From assembly GCF_029227915.1 (NCBI RefSeq), contig NC_079882.1, forward strand, positions 16,196,501 to 16,260,500: 64,000 nt of DNA, read 5' to 3'. Both the position numbers and the translations under genes were made by a program. Origin of the DNA: Hydractinia symbiolongicarpus. Lineage: Eukaryota; Cnidaria; Hydrozoa; Anthoathecata; Hydractiniidae. Below are positions 9,081 to 19,397 of this stretch, in pieces. The notes beneath the pieces were generated by a model that worked only from the letters and a program-made list of their open reading frames with translations, did not search any database and had not been told where the DNA came from. Positions within the stretch are counted from its first letter, which is position 1. Each line of letters starts with the position of its first letter.

Positions 9081-9353
9081 CTGCTTCCTTCTCTGAGCAG
9101 CTTGCACTTGTTCGATTGCTTTATCATGCCTTTTTCGTTCCTCCTCCCCGTGGCCCGACAGCTTGCTGAATAAAAAATTTGATTCGCTAAATGCAAGTGT
9201 GTGATCATCGTTAGTATCCATTTTGGCAGAGGGTCGCGTAATTCCTAGAAATTTCTTCCCCGCAAGTGCATATCCAAAAGTAAAACCGAGATCTACTACA
9301 GTCTCGTATAACATGTCAATTATCTCTTTTTCCTGAGGCGTAATGTTTGACAT
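9072..9353 (-). pseudogene. Chimeric ORF joining two Polinton genes
   Basis: The start at 9353 is preceded by ATATAATAA. Residues 1-~50 (I-I-D-M-L-Y-E-T-V-V-D-L-G-F-T-F, G-K-K-F-L-G-I) match the gene at 61417-61668. From about residue 53 the sequence switches to L-A-F-S-E-S-N-F-L-F-S-K-L-S-G-H and a charged helix, which match the gene at 58681-59073. In element B these two genes are separate, in opposite orientation and 2.4 kb apart. The ORF is therefore a fusion made by rearrangement. It ends early and runs into the integrase N-terminus, so the coiled coil and C-terminal membrane helix of the second partner are lost. Confidence 0.7.
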
Positions 9354-9356
9354 TTA

Positions 9357-9692
9357 TTATATGTTTAAATCCATCCTAGAAATGTCCTTTTGTTGATTTT
9401 GAACCTTTTTTCTAGCGCGGTGCTCATGCTCCTTTTCAGGCTGATGCTGCCTACGTGGGAAATTGTAATAGACTCGAACTGCCATGCACGCAAGTACGGC
9501 AAGCGCCCCTACACCGTAGATGTAGATATCGTTTGACTTGTGCGGGACTTGACGACTTGATGAAGGTTCCTGACCACGTAAGTTCTTACGCAAGTTTTCC
9601 TTGTTCTTGCGATTTCATTCTGCTAGTCTCTTGCCAGCAGCAACACGACCTTCGTTCTTCTTGGTTATGACTTGGTTAAACTCTTCACCCAT
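9357..9692 (-). pseudogene. Small single-pass membrane protein (element A)
   Basis: The start at 9692 (M-G-E-E-F-N-Q-V) is followed by G-R-V-A-A-G-K-R-L-A and an in-frame TGA. The frame continues with a basic stretch, then a hydrophobic segment (Y-G-V-G-A-L-A-V-L-A-C-M-A-V) and a charged tail ending M-D-L-N-I. The element B homologue (61684-62031) has the same plan: G-R-V-A-Q-G, basic linker, one membrane helix, and a tail ending in N-I-D-I-F. The stop at 9357 is 4 bases from the next start. The ORF begins 4 bases from the hairpin at 9696-9717. Function is unknown. Confidence 0.6.
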
Positions 9693-9695
9693 TTC

Positions 9696-9717
9696 TTATA
9701 AGTCGCGAGACTTATAA
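9696..9717 (-). terminator. 3' hairpin between two membrane-protein genes (element A)
   Basis: Perfect 9-base arms TTATAAGTC / GACTTATAA with a GCGA loop, 15 bases after the minus-strand stop at 9732. The hairpin at the corresponding position in element B (62032-62055) has the same arm apart from one pair flipped from G-C to C-G, a compensatory change. Confidence 0.7.
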
Positions 9718-9731
9718 AATAACGTATATTT

Positions 9732-10307
9732 TCACTCTTTTTCTTCTCGATTTTGTTCGTTTTCATTTTTGTTTTGTTTTGACACTTTAACATGATTTAT
9801 GGTATGCACAACAACCAATAGTGGCGCTAGAAATTTTTCAAACGGAGTGTAGACAAGGATCCCTAAATCAGCCATTGTATCCTTAATAATTGGATTTTCC
9901 TTAATATCTTGCTTTAACTTTTCAGCACTATCGAGTTGAACAACGTTCCCCACTACATTGGCGTACATGCTAGTTGCATGAGAAGACAGTTCCTTGGCTG
10001 GCTGTCCTTTCTCATGGATCTCACTTTGAATATATTCGGAATATACCTTTTCGATCGCCTCATCTGGCGCCTTGTCTACGAAGTCTTCCGTACATTTCTT
10101 CAGTAATGGATGTGCTTTGCCTTTTCGCAGAGTTTCCTTCAAAGCTTGGCGCTTATCTATCACTTTTTCGCGATGTTCAAAAGCTCCTGCCGGTGTGTCA
10201 ACTTTGTTAAATATTTCTGAGATTGCAGACATCCTTCTATAGCGAAAAAAGCAGAGCACGATCAAGACGTGCGGCATAATTATCGCAAAACATAAACAAA
10301 ATTCCAT
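9732..10307 (-). CDS. Polinton-associated protein with N-terminal membrane helix
   Basis: A 191-residue uninterrupted frame. The N-terminus is strongly hydrophobic (F-C-L-C-F-A-I-I-M-P-H-V-L-I-V-L-C-F-F), like a signal anchor, followed by R-Y-R-R. A helical middle follows (K-R-Q-A-L-K-E, L-L-K-K-C-T-E), then a second hydrophobic stretch (M-A-D-L-G-I-L-V-Y-T-P-F-E-K-F-L-A-P-L-L) and a charged tail. The homologue at 62318-62922 keeps all these parts, including A-D-L-G-I-L-V-Y-T. The start is set by GATAATAAATG, which also holds the polymerase stop 3 bases upstream, so the two genes are tightly coupled. No known family was recognised; an envelope, membrane or virion-associated role is only a guess. 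Confidence 0.7.
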   Translation of the reverse strand: MEFCLCFAIIMPHVLIVLCFFRYRRMSAISEIFNKVDTPAGAFEHREKVIDKRQALKETLRKGKAHPLLKKCTEDFVDKAPDEAIEKVYSEYIQSEIHEKGQPAKELSSHATSMYANVVGNVVQLDSAEKLKQDIKENPIIKDTMADLGILVYTPFEKFLAPLLVVVHTINHVKVSKQNKNENEQNREEKE

Positions 10308-10310
10308 TTA

Positions 10311-13300
10311 TTATCTTCCTAGAGCAAGCGTATATATTCCGTCTTTTTGAACAATTCTCTTGTCATCATTTCTGTTGAAGACAATCTTGCATTTGTTTAC
10401 CGTAAAAACTTCGTGTTTCTTGTGCCCAAACAACATCTGCTCTCTATACACCGTTCCGCCATCGAACAAGCACTTCTTGTAATCCACAAAGGTCAACGTT
10501 TCCGCCACTACACACTTCTTGGTCCATTTGCAGCGTTTTTCCTCGCTCTCGTCAAGCTTGCGATACGCGTACATCTTTGCTCTAAGCGCAACAAACCCGG
10601 TCATGACCTTTCCACCTAACTCATCTTTCATCAAGCCAACGACCTTCTTGTTTTTTCCGATGGGTAGTGGCCGGTTCTCATCCTTTGAGTAGCCACTCGT
10701 GTCAAACCTTGTTTCAACGTCTCCCGCAATGTCTCTGTAAAAGTCTTCTGTCTCGATCTCGTACACAAAACTGTCCGTGTCCATGTAACAGAGCTACGTT
10801 TAGCTTCCGTACTTTCGCTTCATGTAGTCGTAGTGAAAATGGATTGCCCCAGATACACGGGCTTCTTCATCGTGATCTCAGTTTTGGCCATTTCCACGCC
10901 GATCAGATGCTCGCTGAAGCACACGCTGTCCTTGAAGCTTGAGTTCATGACGTACTTTTTGTACTTTTACTCGTCGGTCACCAGCTTCATGTCTCTATGA
11001 TTTCTAATATTCTCCATGGTCTTGCAAAACACGCTGTTGTTCATCAGCTTAAAAAACTCCTCCTCAAACTTGTTCTTCGCTGCTTTCCAAAGCTTCGTGT
11101 TCTTCATGATGTAGGGCTCTAGCTATGCGCTCTGTTCAAATTTGATCGGTCGGTGCACCTTCTTCAAAACCAGGCCATGTTTGAGCGCTTGATTCAGCGC
11201 TCTGATGTAAACAACGTACTTATTCTTCCTGTTGAGATTCGGTACCAGTTTCTCCACTTTTCCCAATCTTTATCCTCTCCGGCAAAAATGGCAACTCATT
11301 GTGAGACTCGTGTAGCTCTTTAGGACACTCAACGTCAACTTCCAAAATGTACCCCTTGCGGTCTTTCTTCACCTGCTTGTCAATAAAATCAGGCGCAAAC
11401 TTTTCGACCTTGTATATTCATCTGAAGCCGTGCGTCGGTAGCTTCTGCACCATCGCCCAGCCGTACAAATTGTTGGCTTCCAAGTATTGGATGAAGGTGC
11501 TGGCTTCCTCAGAGTTGTAATCAGGAATATATTTGATGTTTGCCTTTGTGTAGCGCTTCACAGCCTGTATAATCCTACCTCTAATACCCTGTTCAAACAT
11601 CAACAGCATGTCAACGTCTCTCAGCAACTCAAGCTGAATTCCTGTATGCTTCAATGCTGCTTTCCACGTCAATCCAGGAGCTGTGTAAATGTCGCAGGAT
11701 CTAGCCCATAGTACTTCAAACACATCTCACGAAATGTCTCAAACACGTCTGCCAGCAACAAGACGTCGGTCTCCAAGTACACATCGTGATGATCTCCTAG
11801 AGTCACCTTTTCACCCTCAGTTCGTCTGATTCTACGCCACACTTTCTGCGCGTGCTCGTAGTCTCCATCACTGATTCCTTTCATATTCAACTTGCTATAG
11901 AAAGCCTCCCTGGGTGGAAGCGCCGTCTCTTCAAATTTCTCCCAGCTGTCAACGTACTCGTACGGATATACACCTTTGCGTCTCATAAGCCTAAAGTGCT
12001 CTTCGTTCCGATAAAACTGCCGGAGATTCTGACACTGCTCGTCATCCAAGTTACTAGCCAGCTTGTCCCAACTCGACGCCATGAGCCGACAGCTGTTGAT
12101 AAACCGGAGCTCAACCCTCTTGGTTACCTGCTTTTCATCTTTATCCGTCACGCCTGCAAGCTTGATTAGAATTGGCACCTTGAAACTGATATACTTTTCT
12201 GTGTTCTCAGCGATGACTCCGATGTCGTCTTTGTTAAATCTCTTGCCGAGCTCTTTGATGAACAAGTGCGCATCGTACCCACTCAGGTTGTAAAATGCGA
12301 TCGGTACAAAATCCGGTATCCTATATTTCAGGTAGCAGTTGTTCTGCGCCGCACCTCTATTGAGTCCTGTGTAGTGACAATGATCTCTGACTTTGTGGTT
12401 CTGAGGGTCACCAAACGGCTTCATGCAGGGATGACAGTTTTCTGCCCCCTTATACTCTCTTTTCAACACGTCTGTCAATTCTGTCATGGGCTGCTGCGGA
12501 TAGAGCTCATACAGCCGCTTTACCTCTTTCTCCAGATGTTCTACAAACTGCTCTACGCAGTCCTCCCCGCGATAGGCTTTTATCGGTTAGGGAACGTCTC
12601 CATACGCAGACTCTGTACTAAAGGCGTTTAAACAGTTTACGCAGAAGTGATAGGCTTCCTTATGCTTTGAATTCATCGACTTCAGTAATCTAGACTGAGA
12701 CTTTATCACTGTGTAGTGCCTATTCTCACCGTCAGTGATCATGAGCAAGTTGGCCTGCTTTTTATGCTTACCATTAAACTCGGACCTGCGAGCAATGTAG
12801 ATGCTCTTCTGATTGACAAAAAGCACGTGCACCGCTATCTTAGGATTCTTCTTCTCGAACTTGCCTATCTTATTCAGGGCCATTGGAAACTCTTTCCCAG
12901 TTATATCGATCTACAAAGGGTTCAAGCTTTTTCACACGCTCCGGATGATCACTAATTTCTTAATGATACAATGATGCTATCACAGCCCACTTGAAGTACT
13001 CTTCATCTGTATTCTTTGGATTGATTACCGCTTTCTATTTTGCAATCCACGATGTATGAAGCACCTTGCGTCAGTATCAGTTTATGGAATTCGATATCTA
13101 AGTGTATGATGTGATCTAGAGTGAAGCCACTTTTTGGCAACGCTGGATGCTCGAATTAAGTCTTGAGGTGCACAAACATGCCCTGCAATAGCTCTGCGAC
13201 GTCGCTGCCTTGAAAAATTTCTGTCATTCTACTGTTGAACACATTCTCTACCTTCACCTCGTGAGTAACCCTCCTTTCCTTGTCGTCTAGCACGATAACT

Positions 13301-13894
13301 ACCTCTTCTTTCTTTTTCCACATCACCCACAGGTGCATCTGAAATTTAGCAGCATCCAACACTTTCACCTGCGCCTTGACAAGGCTCTCAACCTTCTGCT
13401 TCACAAGCTCGATATAACTGTCGATGTCAGTCTTACCTCGCTCCATCGCTTGCTTGTGCTCTACGGGTTCAGCGCTTTCGACATTCTCCTCGCCATTCTC
13501 TTCTTCAGCTTCCTGCTCCACCTCACCTTTCAAGGTCTTTTTGGCTCTCTCATATATAGCCGTAAATGCGATTCTTCACCTTTGAAAAAGCGCTGCTCAC
13601 TGGCTTTCTGATAGACTCTGGCACATAGTCTACAAGCCAGTCATACCACTCGTTGAACTTAGATTTCACCACTGATCGGTTTTTCATCATCTCTTGCTGC
13701 TCAAAAGTATCCATGTCTTCAGGCTTAGGGAGTATTGCCACCTAACCCAGAGGCTTCCTTTGTCCAGGTCTGCTCGGAGGCCTTACTGGAGTCTCTAATA
13801 CAGCAACAAGCTCTGCCTTTTTGAGCTTATAATTCCCTCGCAAGCCTCGCTCCTTTGCGATGACTCTCAATTCCTTGATGGTTTGATTGTTCAT
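10311..13894 (-). pseudogene. Polinton protein-primed-type DNA polymerase B (element A)
   Basis: This gene would replicate the element. From the start at 13894 come a SAP/Rho-N-like module, an F-E-Q-Q-E-M motif and an acidic region with a coiled coil (to ~13160). Next are a Cys/His cluster (H-F-C-V-N-C, ~12640; C-H-P-C and R-D-H-C-H-Y-T-G, ~12440-12360) and an exonuclease motif N-L-S-G-Y-D-A-H (~12280). Polymerase motifs follow: a motif A region Y-L-E-A-N-N-L-Y-G (~11490-11460), motif [15 protein letters not shown] (~11060-11010) and motif C D-T-D-S-F (~10780). The frame breaks several times (at least near 13740, 13540, 12890, 12500, 11690 and 11410-10790). Motif A has Glu where family members have the catalytic Asp, and motif B has Cys where Gly is usual. 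The visibly lower A+T and position at the element end fit Polintons. Confidence 0.85.
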
Positions 13895-14075
13895 CTTTAT
13901 TATAAATTCTAATTCCAAACAGCAATTTTCTGGTACAGAACTTGAATAAGGGAAATTCCCTTATTCGACGCATGCGCAAAGTAAGTATGACCTCATTACT
14001 TTCAATAAATTCAACGCATGCGCAAAGTGAGTTAGGGAAAGTACCTTTAATGAATATGCGCAAAGTAAGTTAGGG
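13895..14075. repeat. Right end of element A: palindrome and GCATGCGC boxes
   Basis: Directly outside the polymerase ATG are TATAATAAAG, then TTCTGGTACAGAA (13928-13940), a perfect palindrome with 11-base arms GAATAAGGGAA / TTCCCTTATTC around one A (13944-13966), and three copies of (GC)ATGCGCAAAGT(A/G)AGT at ~13969, ~14014 and ~14055. The order resembles the end of element 0 (682-802) and the left end of element B (53131-53187). The exact outer boundary and target duplication could not be read. Confidence 0.55.
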
Positions 14076-15257
14076 ATTGTGTACGTGCGCGTTCGCCTTG
14101 GCCCAGAACCGCCAATTTATACGCTTTCACTTTCCTGATTTTCTTCAACTTATCCAGTGTAGTTCCAATCGTATAAAGGCTGTTGATTGACTTAAACGAA
14201 CTACTGATGTTATAGTTGCATGATTGTTTCATGTTTGTTTAAAAACAAAATGTTGTTTCTTTTTGTTTCCATTAGGTTTTTTTTGTCCCCGATCCTTTTT
14301 TGTAATCTTCCTTGCAATTTATTAAGGTGGTAACAATGAGAAAAAAAGTTCATGATAAAAGAAAAAGTCAGGGTAAATTCTTAGTCGGGTATAAAGAATT
14401 GGGCAAAAGTCGGGGAAAAATTTCAGGGGAAATTTTGGGAAAAAATTAAAAGTCACTTGCAAAAAAGTTAGTCACTCCCCCCCCCCCCCCCCGGCGATAA
14501 GGTATGGAGATTTATGCCCACCCGGATTGTCAGAGACTGGAGAGCGACCAAAATTTGCTTTAAGTCGAATCTCCACTGGACGATATTCGCGACGAATGTT
14601 GTGACGAAAAGTAGAAGCTAATTCAACTTTTCGTCATGACGAAAATCGCGACCAATTTCGAGTATTTATGACGATCGTCGTAAAAAACCTCCCGTGGAGA
14701 CTCGCCCTAAATATTACCCGAAATGGTGCAGAGGACAACACGGGTTGGAACATCCAAAACAAGGAAAAAGGAAAAGAACAACACAATGATCCTGCAAAGG
14801 AAAGAAAGAAAGACAATACGTGAGTATGGGTTTCTCGCAGGGGTTATTTCAGCCCATTTCAATTTATTGACACCCTGAAGTGGAATAGTTAACAACCCTG
14901 GCTCTGGCTGGGGTAATATTTGATCAAAAAATGCAAGGGAGGAGAACATTAATGACATAAATAGAAAAATCTTTATATATATACTAGTCGCTAAGGCCCG
15001 TGGAAAAATCCACTTAGGCAAAAAAAAAAAAAATGGAAAAATAGGTTTTTAGATGTTGGCAAAATTAGTTTATTCGTTGTCTGCAATAAGAGGTTTTCTC
15101 ATATGTTTTCGATGAACGCCCGAGGAGATAATAAGGGTTTAAAAATTTTGCTGATGTCAGCGGAAAGACCTGCAAAAAACACCCTAAAAATGTTTCATAT
15201 CTAGCTAATGCCTTCATTGTATAGATCTATAAACACTGATCAAGAAAAAGTATAGGA
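14076..15257. other. Non-genic spacer with poly-C run and inverted repeats
   Basis: No coding region was recognised. The stretch has a 16-base C run (14477-14492) and an 11-base perfect inverted repeat, TGACGAAAAGT / ACTTTTCGTCA (14602-14612 / 14626-14636). The latter sits inside a ~140-base segment with weak TCTCCAC / GTGGAGA ends (14570-14702) that may be a degraded MITE. At 14980-15015 is a dispersed-repeat end, ACTAGTCGCTAAGGCCCGTG and onward, also found in reverse orientation at 51725-51755. Confidence 0.4.
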
Positions 15258-17056
15258 TCATGCTTAGGTAAAGCTAGCCGTACCTAACAGCCGTACCTAA
15301 GCCGTACCTTAGCCGTACGTAACTACACTTTTCTTTTTAAGGTGAGGTAATGTATTTTAATGGAAAAAACTGAGCTAATCGTAGTGGTAAATTTGTTGTG
15401 TCACTGAATTTCTGTTTCTCAATCGCCAATGAACCCGCAAAATACGAAAAATGTTAACGAAACATCTTGCTCTTATAGAAACCAAACGGGGGAGAGCGCG
15501 GGAAGGTGATTCCCAAATCGACAAATTAAGTACGGCTGGCAATAAAAAGGTGGTTAGTACGAGCCGAGAACTTTAATGCGACTTATCAAGTAAAGTAAAA
15601 ATAAAGGGGATAGGTAAGGAAAAGAGAGGAAAAATATGAAAATTATAAGACAACATATATTTTACGGTTGGGTCCTATCATATAAAAAACAACTTTAAAG
15701 GCTAAAATATGTACAATAAAAACGAAATTAAGTTAAGTACGGCTAGCTAAAATAAGGTATGGCTGGACCATATTAAGGTATGGCTAGGTCCTATCGTATA
15801 AGAAACATCTTCAAATGCTAAAATATGTTCCATAAAAACGAAATTAGGTTAGGTACGGCTAGCTAAAATAAGGTACGGCTGGACCATATTAAGGTATGGC
15901 TAGGTCCTATCGTATAAGAAACATCTTCAAATGCTAAAATATGTTCCATAAAAACGAAATTAGGTTAGGTACGGCTAGCTAAAATAAGGTACGGCTGGAC
16001 CATATTAAGGTATGGCTAGGTCCTATCGTATAAGAAACATCTTCAAATGCTAAAATTGTTCCATAAAAACGAAATAAGGTTAGGTACGGCTAGCTAAAAT
16101 AAGGTACGGCTGGAAAATATTAAGGTACGGCTAGGTCCTATCATATAAGAAACAACTTCAAAAGCTAAAAACGTTCAATAAAAACAAAATTAAGTTAGGT
16201 ACGGCTAACCAAAATAAGGTACGGCTGGACAATATTAAGGTACGGCTGGGACCTATCATATAAGAAACAACTGTTGTGCAACAGTCAATGATGAAACCTT
16301 CGATAAAATCATCGCCACTATCATCAGAAGTCGACAATATCGAAGTAATATGGAGAGAATGTCATTAGCAGCGTCAAGGAAGGAAGCCCTGGCCAAGTTC
16401 TTACCCAGTATTTTTTTGAATTGTTTGGCAATTGGGTTAAGAGTCACACTTATTTTGGCTAGCCGTACCTAACATATTTTCGTTTTTATTGAACGTTTTT
16501 AGCATTTGAAATTGTTTCTTATATGATAAGACCCAGCCGTACCTTAATATTATCTAGAAACGTGTTCAAAAATTGTGTGACGTACCTTATTTTGGCAACC
16601 GTATTTAAATTTAGCCAGCTGTAGTCACTTTTAGCGCTAGCTCTAATATTGTCCGCAGCGTAATAATGTTCAATCTTACTTTACTAATGTTTTTCATACA
16701 TTCAATTTTAAAAATCTCTTTTGTATTTGTATTAAAATCATTTTATAAAAATTATAATACATGTAAGATATATTATTATCGGTATTTCATCATTGAGGAT
16801 TCCCTGGGGGTTACTGGGGCTCGACGATGGAGTGCTCCATTTTGCATCATTTTTATCGGCATAGATATTCACCTAAAAGACGAAATAAAAGCTAGACAAT
16901 TTAACTTTGATATACATTAACTACTAATTTTAAGCTTAGAAGCAAGTGGTCTTACACAGAGCTGCTAATTACGAATTTTCTTAAGTACGGCTAAGGTACG
17001 GCTAAGGTACGGCTAAGGTGCGGCTGTTAGGTACGGCTAGCTTTACTTAACCTAGG
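15258..17056. mobile_element. Inverted-repeat element rich in AGCCGTACCT motifs
   Basis: The left end (15258-15325: GGATCATG, AAAGCTAGCCGTACCTAAC, then repeated AGCCGTACCTAAG) is the inverse of the right end (16982-17056). This gives ~70-base terminal inverted repeats made largely of short GTACGGCTAAG units. The interior holds the 115-116 base tandem array. Short ORFs inside have no family likeness, so this is a non-autonomous DNA transposon candidate of ~1.8 kb. The superfamily is unknown and target duplications were not resolved. Confidence 0.6.
15650..16265. repeat. Tandem repeat, ~116-base unit, about five copies
   Basis: Units containing GGTACGGCTAGCTAAAATAA recur at 15736, 15852, 15968, 16083 and 16198 (spacing 115-116). 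Each continues with TCCTATC(G/A)TATAAGAAAC and ATAAAAACGAAATTA. An inverted partial copy lies at ~16455-16560. Copies 2-4 are the most alike, as expected of recent local duplication. Confidence 0.85.
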
Positions 17057-17129
17057 ATCATGTATCTTTAATTAAAATCACTGTTTACTTCCGTTTTAAA
17101 TATATACAGAAAATGAGCGAACAACTTAA

Positions 17130-18815
17130 AGTGTGAAAAGGTGTACAGTACCACTCGAATGTAACTTTACATGTACGCGATAGTTATCACCTTCGCATGA
17201 GCTTTCGGTAGCCTTAGAACTTTCGTTGTTATTGTTAACCTATTGTTAAATACATGAGCTATTTTTGCATGTTGAAAACAATAGAGTTCATGTCTTGTGC
17301 GCGAAATTTAATTAGCTCATGTGAACTGTGTGTGTCCCATTGTTGTATTTAATTGCTACAGTCGTCAAGAGATCCACGAACGAAAATAAAATTTAACAAA
17401 GGTTTATTGTTTTTACTAATTTTACTTAAAACTTTAAAAATAAAAGCTTTTTTAGATCGCGTTTTAAAAGTTTAAAAATGAAAAACGGCGATAGAAAAGA
17501 TTTTAAGAACACATTTTAAAAGTTTAAGATTGAAAAACGGCGATAGAAAAGGTTTTTTAGATCGCATTTTAAAAGTTTAAAAACGAAAAAACGGTGATAG
17601 AAAAGCTTTTTAGATCGCATTTTAAAAGTTTAAAAACGAAAAACGCTGATAGAAAAGATTTTTAAGATCCCATTTTAAAAGTTTGAAAACGAAAAACGGC
17701 GTTAGAAAAGCTTTTTTAGATCGCATTTTAAAAGTTTAAAAACGAAAAACGGCGATAGAAAAGCTTTTTTAGATCGCATTTTAAAAGTTTAAAAACGAAA
17801 AACGCTGATAGAAAAGATTTTTAAGATCCCATTTTAAAAGTTTGAAAACGAAAAACGGCGATAGAAAAGCTTTTTTAGATCGCATTTTAAAAGTTTAAAA
17901 ACGAAAAACGGCGATAGAAAAGCTTTTTTAAATCGCATTTTGAAAGTTTAAAAACGAAAAAACGGCGATAGAAAAGCTTTTTTAGATCGCATTTTAAAAG
18001 ATTAAAAACAAAGAACGCTGATAGAAAAGATTTTTAAGATCCCATTTTAAAAGTTTGAAAACGAAAAAGCGACGATAGAAACGCTTTTTTAGATCGCGTT
18101 TTAAAAATTTAAGAAGGAAAAACGGCGATAGAAAAGCTTTTTTAGATCGCATCGTAAAACAAAATGTTCTCACAATTAGATCTGTCAAGAACGTCAAAAG
18201 TTAGATTTTTAGATTTTTCTTTCTTTGGTATTGAAATTTAATTTGTTTTCAAAATCTTATCGTAAAGGGGAAAGTCCTGAAAGTAGGGTTTTTCCGTTTG
18301 CGCTGTTAAACGTTGCTTTTTATAAGGAGAACTTTTAAAAGTTTTGCATGTTAAAAAATATGCTTCGATGATAAAGAATTATTACTAAAAGTTTTAAAAA
18401 GTAACAACATTAGTTTTTTTTAAATATTAAGTGTTCGTTCTTTTTTCTAAAATAATATATTTCAATAGCCTTCGTGATCTTTAACACTTTTAAACAATAA
18501 CATGCATGCTACATGTGACAACAAAAGGATTCATCAAATCTTATTGTTATGACTCGCGCACGTTAGATTATGTTTTAAAATTTAAGAACGAAAAATGCCG
18601 ATAGAAATGCTTTTAACATGTTATGTTCGTTCTTTTAAACAATGTGTTACATGTGACACGCACAATGATAACAATAGAAAGCAATTAAGTTTGTGTATAA
18701 ACAAAAAATAAATGAACAGTCTTTATGTGGACATAAGATCGTTACATGAGGTCGTAAAACATGTAAAGTTACATTCAAGCGGTACTGTATTGCATCTTGT
18801 TTAACACCTTACATC
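17130..18815. mobile_element. Second inverted-repeat element with internal satellite
   Basis: AAGGTGTACAGTACCACTCG plus GAATGTAACTTTACATG (17138-17175) is matched in inverse by 18765-18815 (CATGTAAAGTTACATTC, then CGGTACTGTA and AACACCTT). The interior is mainly the ~53-base array below, plus AT-rich DNA. No ORF was recognised. It parallels the neighbouring 15258-17056 element: inverted ends with a tandem array inside. Confidence 0.5.
17440..18165. repeat. AT-rich tandem repeat, ~53-base unit, about 13 copies
   Basis: The unit contains CGGCGATAGAAAAG, TTTTTTAGATCGC and ATTTTAAAAGTTTAAAAACG, at spacings of about 52-54 bases (17486, 17538, 17592, 17644, 17697, 17750 and onward). A variant (CGCTGATAG followed by AAGATCCC) recurs at 17644, ~17803 and ~18017, suggesting higher-order amplification. 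A stray degenerate unit lies at ~18585. Confidence 0.85.
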
Positions 18816-19195
18816 AAAAACCTTTTAATTAAAAGGTTTGCACTGTCATGTCATATTTCAACTAACTGCTCCTTGGCATGGCAAAGGAGGTTCTAGGAAA
18901 GGCCATGGCCTAGGCCACATGGCCTGCCTGCGAAATCATTTTTTTCCAAAAAATTAAAAATTAAATTTTTATTTAAATTTTTGCGTGTATTTAGCGCAGT
19001 ATAAATGTATTTGCGAGTATTATAAGATTTGCGCAAATTAGCAAGAAAATAGTAAATTCCGCATTTTATACAAAATGTAGATGCGCAATTATTCTGTAAA
19101 TTCTAAAATTACTTTTAGCAAAAGCGTACATACTTTTTTAGGAAAGAGAGGGAATATTCATTGAATAATTTATATAGTCATCAAAAATGCTGCCA
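18816..19195. other. Non-genic spacer
   Basis: AT-rich, with a short GC-rich palindromic patch around GGCCATGGCCTAGGCC (18900-18920). No gene seen. Confidence 0.4.
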
Positions 19196-19397
19196 TGTTA
19201 GTTTTCACAATCACGAAACAAGAAGAGCTTCTAAAAACAGGTTCACTTTTCCCTTGGTCAACACAGAATTTGTCAAAGAGCCTTCCCGTTTAGACCAGCA
19301 AAAGAGTGGATTAATCTTCCAGACCAAGTGACCTGTAATGAAAGTCTGCTTTCTTTTAAGACTTCCATCTCCAATGTATTTGGGAAATTCTAATGGA
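19196..19397 (+). pseudogene. LINE reverse transcriptase C-terminal remnant
   Basis: Two frames together give the usual tail of a CR1/L2-like LINE ORF: N-H-E-T-R-R-A-S, then W-I-N-L-P-D-Q-V, then S-L-L-S-F-K-T-S-I and a stop near 19393. An AT-rich 3' region with a T-run (19432-19444) follows. It is a heavily 5'-truncated, frameshifted copy, related in layout to the LINE at 976-3437 but not the same family by sequence. Confidence 0.5.

Noticed and set aside
16256-16447. Minus-strand ORF in the tandem-repeat element as a transposase
   Set aside because: Only 63 codons, starting inside repeat units, with no motif.
17994-18197. Basic minus-strand ORF in the 53-base array
   Set aside because: It is a translation of the satellite (repeating K/F/L-rich units), not a conserved gene.
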